Below, one piece after another: positions 1-10,824 of a DNA stretch of 64,000 nt; positions within the stretch are counted from its first letter, which is position 1; each line of letters begins with the position of its first letter. A model generated the notes under the pieces. It had not been told where the DNA came from and did no database searches. It saw nothing but the letters and a program-made list of their open reading frames with translations. Position numbers and translations under genes: made by a program. Source of the DNA: Phragmites australis (lineage: Eukaryota; Streptophyta; Magnoliopsida; Poales; Poaceae); NCBI RefSeq assembly GCF_958298935.1, contig NC_084924.1:29175819-29239818 (forward strand), in the 5' to 3' direction.

Positions 1-2139
1 ATGATAAAAGCATTGAGATAGCAAGCTTCTATGAACTCCAAGAGGAAAGTTTCCTTGAAGAAACCAATATTCCTAACATAGGAGTTAAATGAAATCTTTC
101 ACATAGAAGGAAGTCACTTGGAAACAAGAATTGAAACAAAGATGATCAACAAGGATTACCACTTGTATTATTACCAATTGTAGAAGACAATGGTATATGG
201 AGATATCACAAGTCGGTAATTGCAACAAGGCATGGATCAACTTTTTTTTTTTTAAGAAGCATGAAGGAAGGATTTTAGAAATTAAACACAAGCTTCCTCA
301 CAAAGTCAACTATTATAAGAAAACATAAATAAAAATAATAGTTGATACAGTTCTGTTGAACTGACCCGGAGTATCCGGTGAACACCGGAGACTCCGGGTG
401 GCACTCAGTCGCTACACAGAAAAGACTCGGAATCTTTGCCGGACTCTCCGAGTTCTCCAGACACCGGAGTATCCGGTGAACACCGGAGACTCCGGTCCTT
501 TTTATCAAAAGAATAAATATTAACCGAGACTCTCTGGCGGAGTCTCTCTCGGAGACTCCGGTAAAAATATTTTCTCCTACCGGAGTATCCGGGGAACACC
601 GGAGACTCCGGTCTTTTTCAACAAAAATAAATGCTTAACCGAGACTCTCTGCCGGAGTCTACCTCGGAGACTCCGGACTAAAAACACCAACTACCGGAGT
701 ATCCGGTGAACACCGGAGACTCCGGACAATGAAAGCAATTGTTGATTTGATCCGAATGAGAAATGATTCAAATTAAAAATCTTGAGATTGAAAAGATCAC
801 TAGATAAATACCACGAATCTCAAGTTTCAATTTAAACCAAAAGCGGATCAATTAATGGATTCTTGCAAAAATGAGCTTTATATGAGCTTGACATACCACA
901 TAGATGCTAGATAAACAATAATATCAATTCTAAATGGTATTGCTCAAATGTTCACAAATTATGGGTATTTAAGATGCATAAAGCATAATACTCCCCCATA
1001 ATGTGATAATCCATTAATATCTTCAAAAGATAGCCAAATAGAATTCAATAAGACGAATAAGATCAAATAAGGCTCCAAAACCACAATCAACACATGAAAG
1101 TGCAATGCATCCTACACATACTAGATATATGACCTACACATACTAGTTGGTAAGAAAAAGCTAGATGCACTAGAAACACATTCATAGCACACTTAGCAAG
1201 CAATCAAGACATGAATGAATATGAAACGAGTAAGCATGTCAAGATTGCAATAAAGCCTACACATGCTAGTATAAGCATAAGCTCTAAACAAGCATAGATA
1301 CATAACCTACACATGCAAAGAGCTAGAAACTTCCACAAAAGGTGTAGGACAATAAATCTAACACAATGAACAAGAATATGAATTTAAGGCATTGTGATAG
1401 AGAGTTACCTTCATAGAGTGACATTGGGTAATAAATATAATTCCACAAAACTTGACTCTTTAATCAATTAGATAAATCTTCAAATAATTAGCCAAGTCTC
1501 CAATGCCCTCTATTTTACCAAGAGACTAAACACAAATTTTACTTGAAGAAATATTAGTCTCAAAGCACAAAACATAGGATGAGCTCCCCATATATATGTG
1601 CATCCAAGTACTTGAATTACTTGTAATATGCACTTAGTTCATTCAAGAATCTAGAGGAGTTTACCCTATATTTTGAGTTAAGGCACAAAAGGAATTTACA
1701 ATGGAAATACTTGTGCTAAGAATGAACTTACAACCATGAGATCATGTAAATTAAGTTCATCTTCCATAGCCATCACAAAGTATCCATTACCTACAATATT
1801 AACAAGATCTTGCTCTACTAAAGAGCCGTTAAAAGCATCATATTACACAAAGTATAAATTTTTTCTCAAAATTTACCTAGCCACATTCAAGTGCTCACAA
1901 CCATGAAAAATTGAATATTTGCACTTATGCTAAGCTAAGTGGCTAGATAGCTCAAGTTAGATACTTGTTACCGAGATGTCATTGAAGATAGAAATAAAGC
2001 AATAATCCACACTCTTGGCACTTCTTTCCAAATATCATGAGAAACCCCAATTTGAAAGATTCTTGAGATGAGATATTCAATATAGTTCTTCTCAAGTAAA
2101 CCAAGTCTTCAATACATCTCCAAGTACCTATTTAGCAAA
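1..2139 (-). mobile_element. Non-coding internal region of Ty1-copia element, 3' of gag
   Basis: This AT-rich stretch follows the gag stop codon in the element's own (minus) orientation. No protease, integrase, reverse transcriptase or RNase H reading frame is visible in it on either strand, although pol should start here in an autonomous copia element. The left part holds the palindromic repeat array listed separately. The 3' LTR is not seen, so the element continues past the left edge of the window. I infer a non-autonomous, gag-only element or an internally deleted copy. Confidence 0.6.
362..727. repeat. Tandem array of CCGGAG/CTCCGG palindromes
   Basis: A module made of ACCGGAGTATCCGG, a GTGAACA spacer and CCGGAGACTCCGG occurs at about 366, 462, 580 and 694. 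The last three copies are spaced about 116 bases apart and separated by AT-rich sequence that contains CCGAGACTCTC. Each half of the module is itself a near-perfect inverted repeat, so hairpins are possible in DNA or RNA. The same motif family recurs inside this element's LTR at 4576-4660 and 5341-5430. Confidence 0.8.
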
Positions 2140-4239
2140 TTAAGAACTTTGTGGTACCCAAACCATGTTGGGTCCTTTAAGGTTAGTCACAAAAGACTTA
2201 GGCACCCAAATGGCCTTTCTACTAGCAAATGATGAACTAATCACTTTAGTAGCACAAGTACCACTCTTAACATTCCTAGGCAAATATTGATCATTATTTA
2301 ATGAGTTAGGCTTAGGAATATTACCAATGGGACAATTCTTACCAATATGTCCCTTGGCTCGGCAAGTGTAGCAAATGCGGTGCTTGTCCTTGCAAGACGC
2401 CTTCTCATCTTGCTTCTTGCTTGCTTCCTTGCCGGTGAGCCTCTTCCTTGATGACATAAGACCTTCATTCTTCATGTAGGGGCATGATGCAATTTGATGT
2501 CCCTTCTCATTGCATCCATAACACTTCCTCTTGCTTCTTCTTATTTTCTTCTTTGGAAGTGTGGTCTTGTCATCAACCTTGTTGGAACACATAGAGGCAT
2601 AGTGTCCTATGCTTGAGCACTTGAAGCACTTGATATGAGCTATCTTCTTATTGGATTTTGCTTCAAGTCCATGATCTTTGTGCTTCTCACTTTTCCCTTT
2701 GCTATCAATATTACAAGCAACACTAGGAAAAATATTAGCTTTAGAGCAACAAAGATTAGTAGGCAATTCATCATTGGATATAGAATTGTCATTAAATGAA
2801 TTGCAAGAACTAGCACATGTTAAATCGATATTATGCAAAGAATGTGTGCTAATGTCCACATGAGGTTTATAGGATTTTACCGTTGTGAAGATCACCTCAT
2901 GAGCTATTTCTAGCATAGCATGTGAGTCCATAAGATTTTCATGAGAGCACACAAGCTCATCATGATTTTCTTGCAAAGCCACATGCTTGCTAGTGAGCTC
3001 TTCAAGTTGAGCCTTTAGCTTACTATTTTCTTTCTCCAAAGATGCTACATAAGAATTAGAGTTAGTAGCACAAGCATCATCAATGGGAGAAATAGTGGAT
3101 TTGTCCTTAGATAAAGAATTGCAATTAGGACATGATTTTTCTAAATCCACTAGAGGCATAGCATCTAATTTATCAATCAAAGAAATATGCTTAACTTTAA
3201 GATCACCATAAAGATTAGATAAAGAACTATGGGATTCTTGAAGTTTTTTATATTTCACATTTAAGGCCTTAAGCTCTTCTATTTTCTCAATGAGGAATTC
3301 CTCTTGCCTCTCAAGGCTTTCCTCATGGCCTTCTATTATACGCAAGAGCTTGATCATTTTAGGCATATTCTTTTTGCTCAAAATATCAAATCCAAGCTCA
3401 TCACTATCACTAGCACTAGAACTAGCATTAGCATTATTAACCTTACTTACCGCTCTCTTTTTACCTTTTGCCATAAGGCATAATGGAGAATCGGTGTAAA
3501 GGGATGAGCATCTTGAAGAGGTGGATGCTTCTTCACCTAGGCTTTGTCTCTCATAGACTTCTATTTCCTTCAAAAAGTTAGTCTCACAAGTACTAGTGGA
3601 AATAGATGCATCGCTATCAGGACCAAGAATTATATCATCATGATGAATAGAAATTTTAGCACTAGATGATATACAAGGCTTAACAACATTACTAGATATG
3701 GAAATTTCGTTACAAGTGTTGTTAAAGTCCAAATAAGAGATTGGGCACTCACTTATCGCATTCACCATTTCATTACCTTGCTCATTGTTAAATGTTGGTG
3801 AAGTGGATGACGGAGTGACATCCTCTTGGACAAGAGAGGAAATCATTTGGAGTTCTTCATGATGTGAAGATGAAGTAGAGCACTCTCCAAATGATGTCTC
3901 CGGAAGAAATTCTTCTTCATCACATTTGGGCTTGTCATATCTTTCTTTGAGAGTAGTCCAAATGAGATGAGCATCCTCAAGCGGCAAGATCGATTCAATA
4001 ACATCTATGCTCAAATCATCAAATAAGACATTAGTAGCTTGAGCATTGAGATGTATGCATTTCTCTTCCTCTTCGGGTGATATGAGTTTATCATTAGGAG
4101 GAGAAATGCTCACATCTACAACTCGCTCTATTTGAGGACCCATGGTCCTAAAAATATTAAGCATGCGAGTACTCCAATCACAATAATTAGAACCATCTAA
4201 AAGGAGTGGCTCTACGTGCACTAATCCACTAGTCGACAT
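2140..4239 (-). CDS. Ty1-copia (SIRE-like) Gag protein with three zinc knuckles
   Basis: This 699-residue frame is uninterrupted. The N-terminal 120 residues resemble the DUF4219/UBN2 region of copia Gag proteins (LDGSNYCDWSTRM near the start; LIWTTLKERYD near residue 95). Residues about 290-450 are heptad-rich and likely coiled coil. The C-terminal third has three CX2CX4HX4C knuckles (CFKCSSIGHYASMC, CYGCNEKGHQIASC, CYTCRAKGHIGKNC) for nucleic-acid binding. The protein would form the virus-like particle and package element RNA. It starts 55 bases inside the LTR and ends with a stop where pol would normally continue. No pol domain follows, so a full-length partner would have to supply enzymes. 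The long intact frame suggests recent activity or selection on Gag alone. The family assignment is firm; the SIRE lineage is inferred from gag size and long LTR. Confidence 0.85.
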   Translation of the reverse strand: MSTSGLVHVEPLLLDGSNYCDWSTRMLNIFRTMGPQIERVVDVSISPPNDKLISPEEEEKCIHLNAQATNVLFDDLSIDVIESILPLEDAHLIWTTLKERYDKPKCDEEEFLPETSFGECSTSSSHHEELQMISSLVQEDVTPSSTSPTFNNEQGNEMVNAISECPISYLDFNNTCNEISISSNVVKPCISSSAKISIHHDDIILGPDSDASISTSTCETNFLKEIEVYERQSLGEEASTSSRCSSLYTDSPLCLMAKGKKRAVSKVNNANASSSASDSDELGFDILSKKNMPKMIKLLRIIEGHEESLERQEEFLIEKIEELKALNVKYKKLQESHSSLSNLYGDLKVKHISLIDKLDAMPLVDLEKSCPNCNSLSKDKSTISPIDDACATNSNSYVASLEKENSKLKAQLEELTSKHVALQENHDELVCSHENLMDSHAMLEIAHEVIFTTVKSYKPHVDISTHSLHNIDLTCASSCNSFNDNSISNDELPTNLCCSKANIFPSVACNIDSKGKSEKHKDHGLEAKSNKKIAHIKCFKCSSIGHYASMCSNKVDDKTTLPKKKIRRSKRKCYGCNEKGHQIASCPYMKNEGLMSSRKRLTGKEASKKQDEKASCKDKHRICYTCRAKGHIGKNCPIGNIPKPNSLNNDQYLPRNVKSGTCATKVISSSFASRKAIWVPKSFVTNLKGPNMVWVPQSS

Positions 4240-4279
4240 CTTTACTCTCTAGGCGGTAAAGCCCAAAAAGAGAGACTTG

Positions 4280-4291
4280 GCTCTGATACCA
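4280..4291 (-). promoter_or_regulatory. Primer binding site (initiator Met-tRNA type)
   Basis: On the minus strand this reads TGGTATCAGAGC, the standard plant LTR-retrotransposon primer binding site complementary to the 3' end of initiator methionine tRNA. It lies two bases inside the LTR edge, which fixes both the element's orientation and the LTR boundary. Confidence 0.9.
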
Positions 4292-4293
4292 AT

Positions 4294-6777
4294 TGAAAGG
4301 ACAATGATATCGCCTAGAGGGGGGGTGAATAGGCGTTTTTACAAAAATTCAACCCTTTCTACCGTTGGCCTAAACTTGCAGCGGAATATAAACTAACGAG
4401 TTTTTCACAAGAGAAAAACCTAAATATGCTAGGCTCAACTAGTGCACAATCACCCTAAATAAGTGTGGAAATTACAATCCTAAGGTGACAAAAATTACTC
4501 AATTCTAGCAAGAGATATGCAATAAAACTTAAATTGAAAAAGGCTGAAAATACTGTTTATATGCCTGAAATTACTGTTCACCGGAGACTCCGGTGTAGTC
4601 CGGATACTCCGGTGTGTACAGGTCCGGAAACTCCGGTAAAGGCCGGATTCTCCGGGTTCTGTACAGAACAGAGCCCGAAACTGAATGAAATGGATGTGTA
4701 GAGAGTTTTAGCTCAAACCAAGTGATGTCGTGTGTTCCCGGAGATGATTCCAAGTAGATCCACGAAGAACCTACACTCAAATACACACAAACAAGTAGAT
4801 CGAGCAATATGCACAAAGATTTGAGCAAGAACATAAATGAAAGGAAACAAGAGAGGAGACACAAAGATTTGTTTCCCGAAGTTCGGATTCACCACCGTGA
4901 ATCCTACGTCTCCGTTGAGGAAGCTCTAACGAGCCGGGTCTCTTTCAACCGCTTTCCTCGATCCACTCTTGATTTCTTCCCTTGCGGAGGCGAAATCGAG
5001 CCCTTCACAAACTTTCCCGCGGCTCACCACAAGCACGGGAGCTCACCGGCGACACCTAGCCGGCTAGGAGGCTTCACCTCCAAGAGTAACAAACGCTTCG
5101 AGAACTTCTTGTCAAGAACTCAAGTGCTCAAGAATGGATTTAGCTCACTTGCACTCAATCTTCCAATCTCTCAACCCAACTCACTTTTCTTCTCAAATCA
5201 CACACTAGAATGGAGTGGGAGGGAGTTCTTTTGGCTCTAGAGGATGTTCTTTTCGTGCCCTTGCAGCAGCCCCAAAGGATGGGGTGAGTGGGGTATAAAT
5301 AGCCCACTTCAAAAAACTAGCCGTTGGGCTCTTTTCTGGAACTTACCGGAATATCCGGCCTACACCGGAGTCTCCGGCCACTCCAGGTACCGGAGAATCC
5401 GGTCTTCACCGGAGTCTCCGAGTACAGCACAGCTGACCTCCGAAAAACGGCGATAACTTTTGATTCCGGAGTCCGATTTCGACGATTTTGGACTCTATGG
5501 AAAGCTTATTCAGAGGGCTACACATCCCAACTGAATTCATGACCTAAAATACAAAGGATCAAATTAGGAACACTTCAAAACCCATTTTGGACACTTCCCC
5601 ACTTTCCGCTTCGGACTCTTAACAACAAACTCTCACTTTGGGTTTGGTTGGGAACTCTTGAGCACTGAGACGCGACAATTAGCTCACGTTGCATCCCTCT
5701 TAATAGTGCGGCATACCTATACTCAAATTCAAAGATAAAACTCGTTTGAACCACTTTGAGCATTTGAAAACTTTCAAGTACCGCTTCTTTTTCTTTCAAA
5801 CCTTGAGGGTTACCAACTTCCATATATTCTTCACTCCATCTCTTCTTGATTCTTCATATGATTGATGTGAATCATCCATAGCTTCCCATAGCCTCGCACG
5901 GTCCATCGGCGCAAAGCCTTCACTCGCTCTTCACCACCGCCTTGGTCCTTCGGCGCTAAGCCATTTGCTTGCCCTTCACCACGGATGGTCCATCGCAGCC
6001 GAGTCTTGCTTGCCCTTCACCGTCTTGCCATAGAAAACCACTTTGTATTCGACATCTTCAATGAATTCACTTTTTCATATATGGAGTCCACTCTTGTTCT
6101 TCACTCTTGGCATATATGATTTCAATTCAACTTATGCCTTTTTTATGGATCCTAACCCCAACTCATTCTCAAGCACAAAGTACATGGGTTAGTCCATAAA
6201 ACCTAAATGACAACATTTATACCTTAAGTTACTTGATCTCCACAAGTAACTTATTAGCCTTCATGCATATTGTCAATCTTCATATAGAACCTAACCCCAC
6301 TCATTCTTAAACACATAGCACACGGGTTAGTCCATAAAACTCTATTGACAAGTCATACCTTTAGTTACTTGATCTCCACAAGTAACTTAGCCTTCAAGCT
6401 TATTGCTAATCTTATTGAGCTTATTCTTCTTCTCATGAGCATCACTAAAAACTCAATGACTTTTGATGCAATTCTTTGAACTCATGACATTTCTCAAAGA
6501 ATACATACTTCATCATTTATGCATCTCCTATGGAATAACCAAATAGCAAATCTCAATATGATTGTTAGTCCATAGGCATTGTCATCACTTACCCGAGCAT
6601 CACCTAGAGCTCATTCATTTTGATGCATTTTCATTCTCCTCATTCACTTAAAGCTCATGCATATCTCATCCATGCATCACCTATGGAACAACCTACTAAC
6701 AAACTCAACATCATTGTTAGTCCATAGGTATTGTCATTAATTACCAAAACCACACATAGGGGCTAGATGCACTTTCA
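4294..6777 (-). mobile_element. 5' LTR of the Ty1-copia element (2484 bp)
   Basis: The edges form the inverted repeat TGAAAG...CTTTCA. In element orientation the LTR starts TGAAAGTGCATCTAGCCCC at 6777 and ends TGTCCTTTCA at 4294, next to the primer binding site. The interior carries two clusters of CCGGAG/CTCCGG palindromes (4576-4660 and 5341-5430). It also has a repeated pair of segments around 6170-6260 and 6290-6375 (both with CCTAACCCCA...CATTCT and TAGTTACTTGATCTCCACAAG). Open frames in it, for example 4809-5240, show no recognisable protein. The left flank and the other LTR are outside the window, so the target duplication cannot be checked. Confidence 0.85.
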
Positions 6778-8160
6778 GGTTCACGGTCTTTGGAAGCCAG
6801 ACCTCCGGTTGGGGATCCAGAACCGAGCTCTTGATGGTAGCCCCTTAGTAATGTCTGTAGGCTAGGGTATTTCCCTCCAATAGTACCCCTCATCTGCTGG
6901 TCCCGAGGTATGGAGGGATGAGCGGATGCTAAAAGAACTAGCTCCAGCCCAGCATCATAGTCAGTATATCCTACTATAGCTTCTCACCGTTAAGGAGCCT
7001 CTCCGTGCTAACCGTGAGCGATGATGGCGAAGCTTGATGGCGACAGTGTAATCTAGAGGAAACTATGTGGTTGGTAGGTATGCTGAAGGTGGGAGTCCAT
7101 AACCCCCTCAGCAGTTTACCGCAATGAAGCCTGACGGAGTCAATGCGCTCCAAAGCCTATGCAGAGTAAGCCCTTTTGCTCCCTTAATGGTGAGTCCTTT
7201 AGTCGCTTGCACCTTCACGGTGGAGGTTGCGTGTGGCAGCGAGGTACTTTCCTTGTTTTTTGGCCCGAGTAATGGATGATGTGAGGTAATGTGCAGTGCG
7301 TCTGACAGGGTAATGCACAGGTTCGCCTAGGGTCTTTTACCCACAACCCTCGCATGAGCCGATAGAGGCCCGAGCCATAATGCGATAAGACGTATGCGCA
7401 AAAAAAAAACCAAGGAGCCACAACAAGATGTCATCACGTGGGCGCGGATCAACTTGGGCGTGGCCACAGGCCCCCCTACAAGAGTAATTGGGAGTGTCGT
7501 GAAACGACTCCCGTGATAACTCTATTTTCCTCTCCTGGCATGCGCAAGCAATTGGCCCGACTATAAAAGCCGGGGTTCTCCTAGTTGATCCATCACCACT
7601 GTGTAACAGAGCATTTCTTCTTAGCTTGAATATGGCGTCCTCTTCCTCCTCATCGTCGGAGATGACAATGGTTTTGACTGGCTCGTTGCTTCTGACGCCA
7701 GCACCTGTTTTGCCTATTGTGGTGTCTCCGGGGTTGAGTGGTCCCGCAAGCATGCTTGCAAGGTTGGAGCCGACGGCCATCGTGCTTTCATCCTTGCAGA
7801 GGGAGCCATCTCCCACCGCTTTGCCCCAATCTCAAGTCTGACTGGCCGCTCTAGTCGAGATTATCGATATCTCTAATGATGAAAGGGAGGTCCACTGGAA
7901 TCTCTAGGAAAAGGAGATCGATGAGAAGGAGAAGGCAAAAACAGAGAATGAGGCATCTCGGGCGGGGAAGAAAAAAGGCAAGGAGGAGGGAAAGAGGGCA
8001 AGGAGGAGGGAGGGGAGAAAAACAAATTGAGTGATGAGATGGGGAGAAACACTTGAGTAGAGTTTAGCAATACCTTTTTTTGTTCTGTGAAGAATTATTT
8101 TGGTGTATATTTGATTGTATGATAAGTTGTGATGCAGTGATGTCATATCTCAACTCACAT
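6778..8160 (+). mobile_element. Degenerate LTR-retrotransposon remnant (gypsy-like LTR plus leader)
   Basis: The copia LTR abuts sequence that looks like a plus-strand LTR. It has GC-rich text with runs such as CCAATAGTACCCCTCAT, then a TATA-like CTATAAAAG at 7561, then a leader. An ATG at 7632 opens a Ser-rich frame (MASSSSSSSEM) of about 70 codons. Reading on in the same frame past two stop codons gives an EIIDISNDE stretch and a Lys/Glu/Arg-rich tail ending near 8030. I infer an inactivated retroelement 5' end, probably of the Tat/RIRE2 type, but no pol domain confirms it. Alternatively it is an unrelated decayed gene. Confidence 0.35.
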
Positions 8161-9326
8161 GTAGTTAGTTAGTCCTAAGATTATTCTGGGCCCCATTTGG
8201 AACCGAGAATCAGTTCTGATTCATGCCTGATCAGAAGAATCGGCTCCCAAACAGTCTGTGCATGCGGTGCCCGTTTCGGCATGAATAGGGGAGAAATGTT
8301 TCTCCCTTTTAAACGTGGTGTGAGAAATGGCCCGCGAGATGTTTCTCTGAAGAAATGGCCACCCATTCCCATCATTCCCTTGGCCGCAACCCACGCCACC
8401 GCCTGTGCCCCGTTGAAGTTCCACCCCTGTGCCGCTCGAGCTCCTCCACCCGCGCGCGTGCTCCACGTACTTGCCAAACTACCATGGCTACGGAGGAAGC
8501 CACTCACCATGGCGGAGATCGCACAAGAGTAGAGGAGAAGAGTATGGGCACCGAAGGGATAATGACGATGGCGGAGATCGCACAAGAGTACTAATGACGA
8601 TGGATGGGGGCATGAGAGGAATCGTTGGGTTTGCTAAAAAAAAGAAAGAACAATACGGTGTATGACTCGTAGGACCTGTTTTCTTGGGCCCATCTGTCAT
8701 TGATGTTTAAACGGATTTTCATTGTACCAATGTTTTCTATTTTTGTTAATAATACTTTTTAGTCCTACGAATTCTTGAGATTGAATTGGTCAATTGTATC
8801 ATCATTCTCATGATAAGGGTAAATTGGTCAATTCTATCACTATTATCTTTTTCAAAAAACCATTATCTTTTTCAAGAAACCGAATCCAACTAGCTAAACG
8901 ATTTCCAGATGTAATTCTACTTCATTAGAGAAATATTTCTATAGAGAATCTAAAACTAAAATATTTTTAATAGAATCTAGATTCTTAAAAAAGGGACCTG
9001 ATTTATATGCAGGCTGAGCTTGACTTGGGAGCACAACAAAGCCGAAAGCCTCAAAATAATTATGCTACACAGCTACATTTCTGATTTGGAACATGTAAAA
9101 ATTCATTGTATCAACTTACCATGTCGTGTCATATGCGCTCAGAACTCAAACATAATGATACTCCCTCCATATATACGATTCTAAATAACACAGATCCGAC
9201 CTGACATCTACATGATCAATTAACAAGAACATAATATGCGTTTGTCATTAATCCCTGTATAATCACTAACAGCAACAAGGGCTCTCTCTAGTCTCTAGAG
9301 CTAATACAGATATCTACGTTGATAAT
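8161..9326. other. Intergenic; short direct duplication only
   Basis: I see no convincing gene here. A 23-base segment, ATGGCGGAGATCGCACAAGA plus GTA, occurs at about 8509 and again at about 8568. The opening GGGCCCCATTTGGAACC near 8189 looks like a MITE end, but no matching second end or target duplication could be fixed. The rest is AT-rich downstream flank of the minus-strand gene that ends at 9327. Confidence 0.4.
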
Positions 9327-10773
9327 TCACATCACATCCATGGACACGAGAAGAACGGCGAGCGCAACGGCGGACAGAGCACTCAGGCCGGCACGAGACA
9401 CGGCGCCGCGGCACCCGCCGTTATAAGGGTAGAGCGTGCCGCTCGGTCCCCCACCGAACGTGCCGCTGCCGTTGAAGCTCCCCGGCGGGGCGAAGCCAGT
9501 CGGAGGGGCCGTGCCGAACGTGGGGGGGCTGAAGTCGGACGACGGAGGGCTGGAGCCGACCGGAGGAGCGAAGCCCGCCGGAGGGGCGAGGCTGGTCGGG
9601 GGGCTCGCGCCTACCGGCACGCTCGAGTTGGAGCCTCCCGCCATCGAGCTGCACGCGTGCCAAGAAAACGAAAAGGCGTCAACAGTCTGCAATTCTTGGG
9701 AGAACGGATGCATGCAGAGTTGAGAAGAGTGCGCTCATCGTTGAGGCTCACCTTCCCGCGAAGACGCATGATCCAGAGCCTGAAACCAGCCGTCACACGA
9801 AACAATTAGCGCTCGTGATAATTGCTTAATGTCATGCTGTAAGAAAGGATTATGAGCTGATTGATTCATTACTGGGATCGTTGGTGGTGGTGGTGGCGGT
9901 GCCGTTGAACGAGCATGTCGCGCCGGTGCTGGCCATCTTCCGATAGTAGTCGTTGTAGGCGTAGGATGCCAGCGCCGCCAGGTTGTTCTGCTTGTAGCAG
10001 GGCCCGCCGGGCTGGATCGCTGAGCAGTCGGCGTGGCCCGGCCCGCACGCCCAGTCGAGCCCCGCCTGCAGCGCCGTCGGGTCCGCGTTCTGCAACGCCA
10101 CGCAGAACGTCCCCGTCGCCAGCGACCGCCGCTTGCCTCCTTCGCTGCCAGGCTGATCATCACGACCGCGCGGGTAGTAGCTGTAGTAGTACACCGCCAT
10201 TTCGCCGCGGGCTCCGAGCTCACCCGGGATCACCGGGACGCCCGAGACGCCCAGCGCGCGCATCGCGCCGTCGACATTGGCATTGGTGGACTCCGACGGG
10301 CGGGACTTGAGGAACAGAGGCGAGCCGGTCCCCTTCAAGAACCGCAGCACGTGCCCCACGACGTCGGACCACGCCGGAGCGACCAGCGCAGCCACGGACA
10401 GCACGCTCGACACCTTGACGCGGCCGTCGAGGCCCGCGGCGGCGAGGGCGGAGCGGAGCTTGATCATCGCCGGGACCAGGAAGTATGCGTTGCCCGGGGA
10501 GTTGATCAGCACGTCGTCGCCGGCCAGGACGTGCGTGATCTTGATCGCCGGGAGGAACCGTGCGACGTTGGTGACGACCCAGAGGTCGGCTTCCTCCTGG
10601 AACTTGGCGATGCGCTCCAGCTGCTCGTTGGGGATGGTGAGCATGACCTCTGCATCGGTTTCTGCCAGGGAGCTCAGCAGCTGGGGTTCCGCTCCGCATA
10701 CGCGAGCTTGCTTGGTCTGCTTAGACTGAACAATCTTGGCGAATTCTGACGGGGAATTTTCTGAAGGGATCAT
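9327..10773 (-). CDS. CBM43/X8 callose-binding-type protein with degenerate GH17 domain and GPI-anchor tail
   Basis: Coding segments are 10773-9873, 9779-9752 and 9648-9327 (416 codons from MIPSENSP). The first 170 residues match the N-terminal half of GH17 beta-1,3-glucanases (AEPQLLSSLAETDAEVMLTIPNE), but the central barrel and its first catalytic Glu are missing. PVIPGELG may be a relic of the nucleophile motif. An X8/CBM43 domain follows, with six Cys (FCVAL, WACG, ADCSAIQ, PCYKQN, TCSFNGTA, SCVF); the usual leading Trp is Phe. Next come an Ala-Pro-Pro/Gly-rich linker and a hydrophobic C-terminus (LSALSAVALAVLL) typical of GPI signals. Such proteins bind callose at walls or plasmodesmata; here enzymatic activity is unlikely. 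Introns are GT-AG. A CACAG acceptor precedes 10775 and no signal-peptide exon was found, so the N-terminus is incomplete or lost. An in-frame ATG at 10824 also exists. Confidence 0.8.
9752..9779 (-). other. 28-base microexon completing the X8 domain
   Basis: It is flanked by TTTCAG and AAG|GTGAGC on the minus strand. Joining 9873 directly to 9648 puts the last exon out of frame and loses the GPI-like tail. Inserting these 28 bases corrects the phase and yields DPSSGSCVFAGSS, the conserved C-terminal Cys motif of X8 proteins. Confidence 0.85.
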
Positions 10774-10824
10774 GGCTGTGGATCGTGAAAATGAGATTTT
10801 TTTTTTAGTAAAACCGTCTTCCAT

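Noticed and set aside
7337..7816. Minus-strand frame of 159 codons with an ISDDEEEEDA stretch
   Set aside because: It is antisense to the plus-strand Ser-rich frame, and the acidic run is the complement of its Ser codons.
10033..10749. Plus-strand frame of 238 codons
   Set aside because: GC-rich shadow of the X8/GH17 gene on the other strand; Arg/His-rich text without domains.
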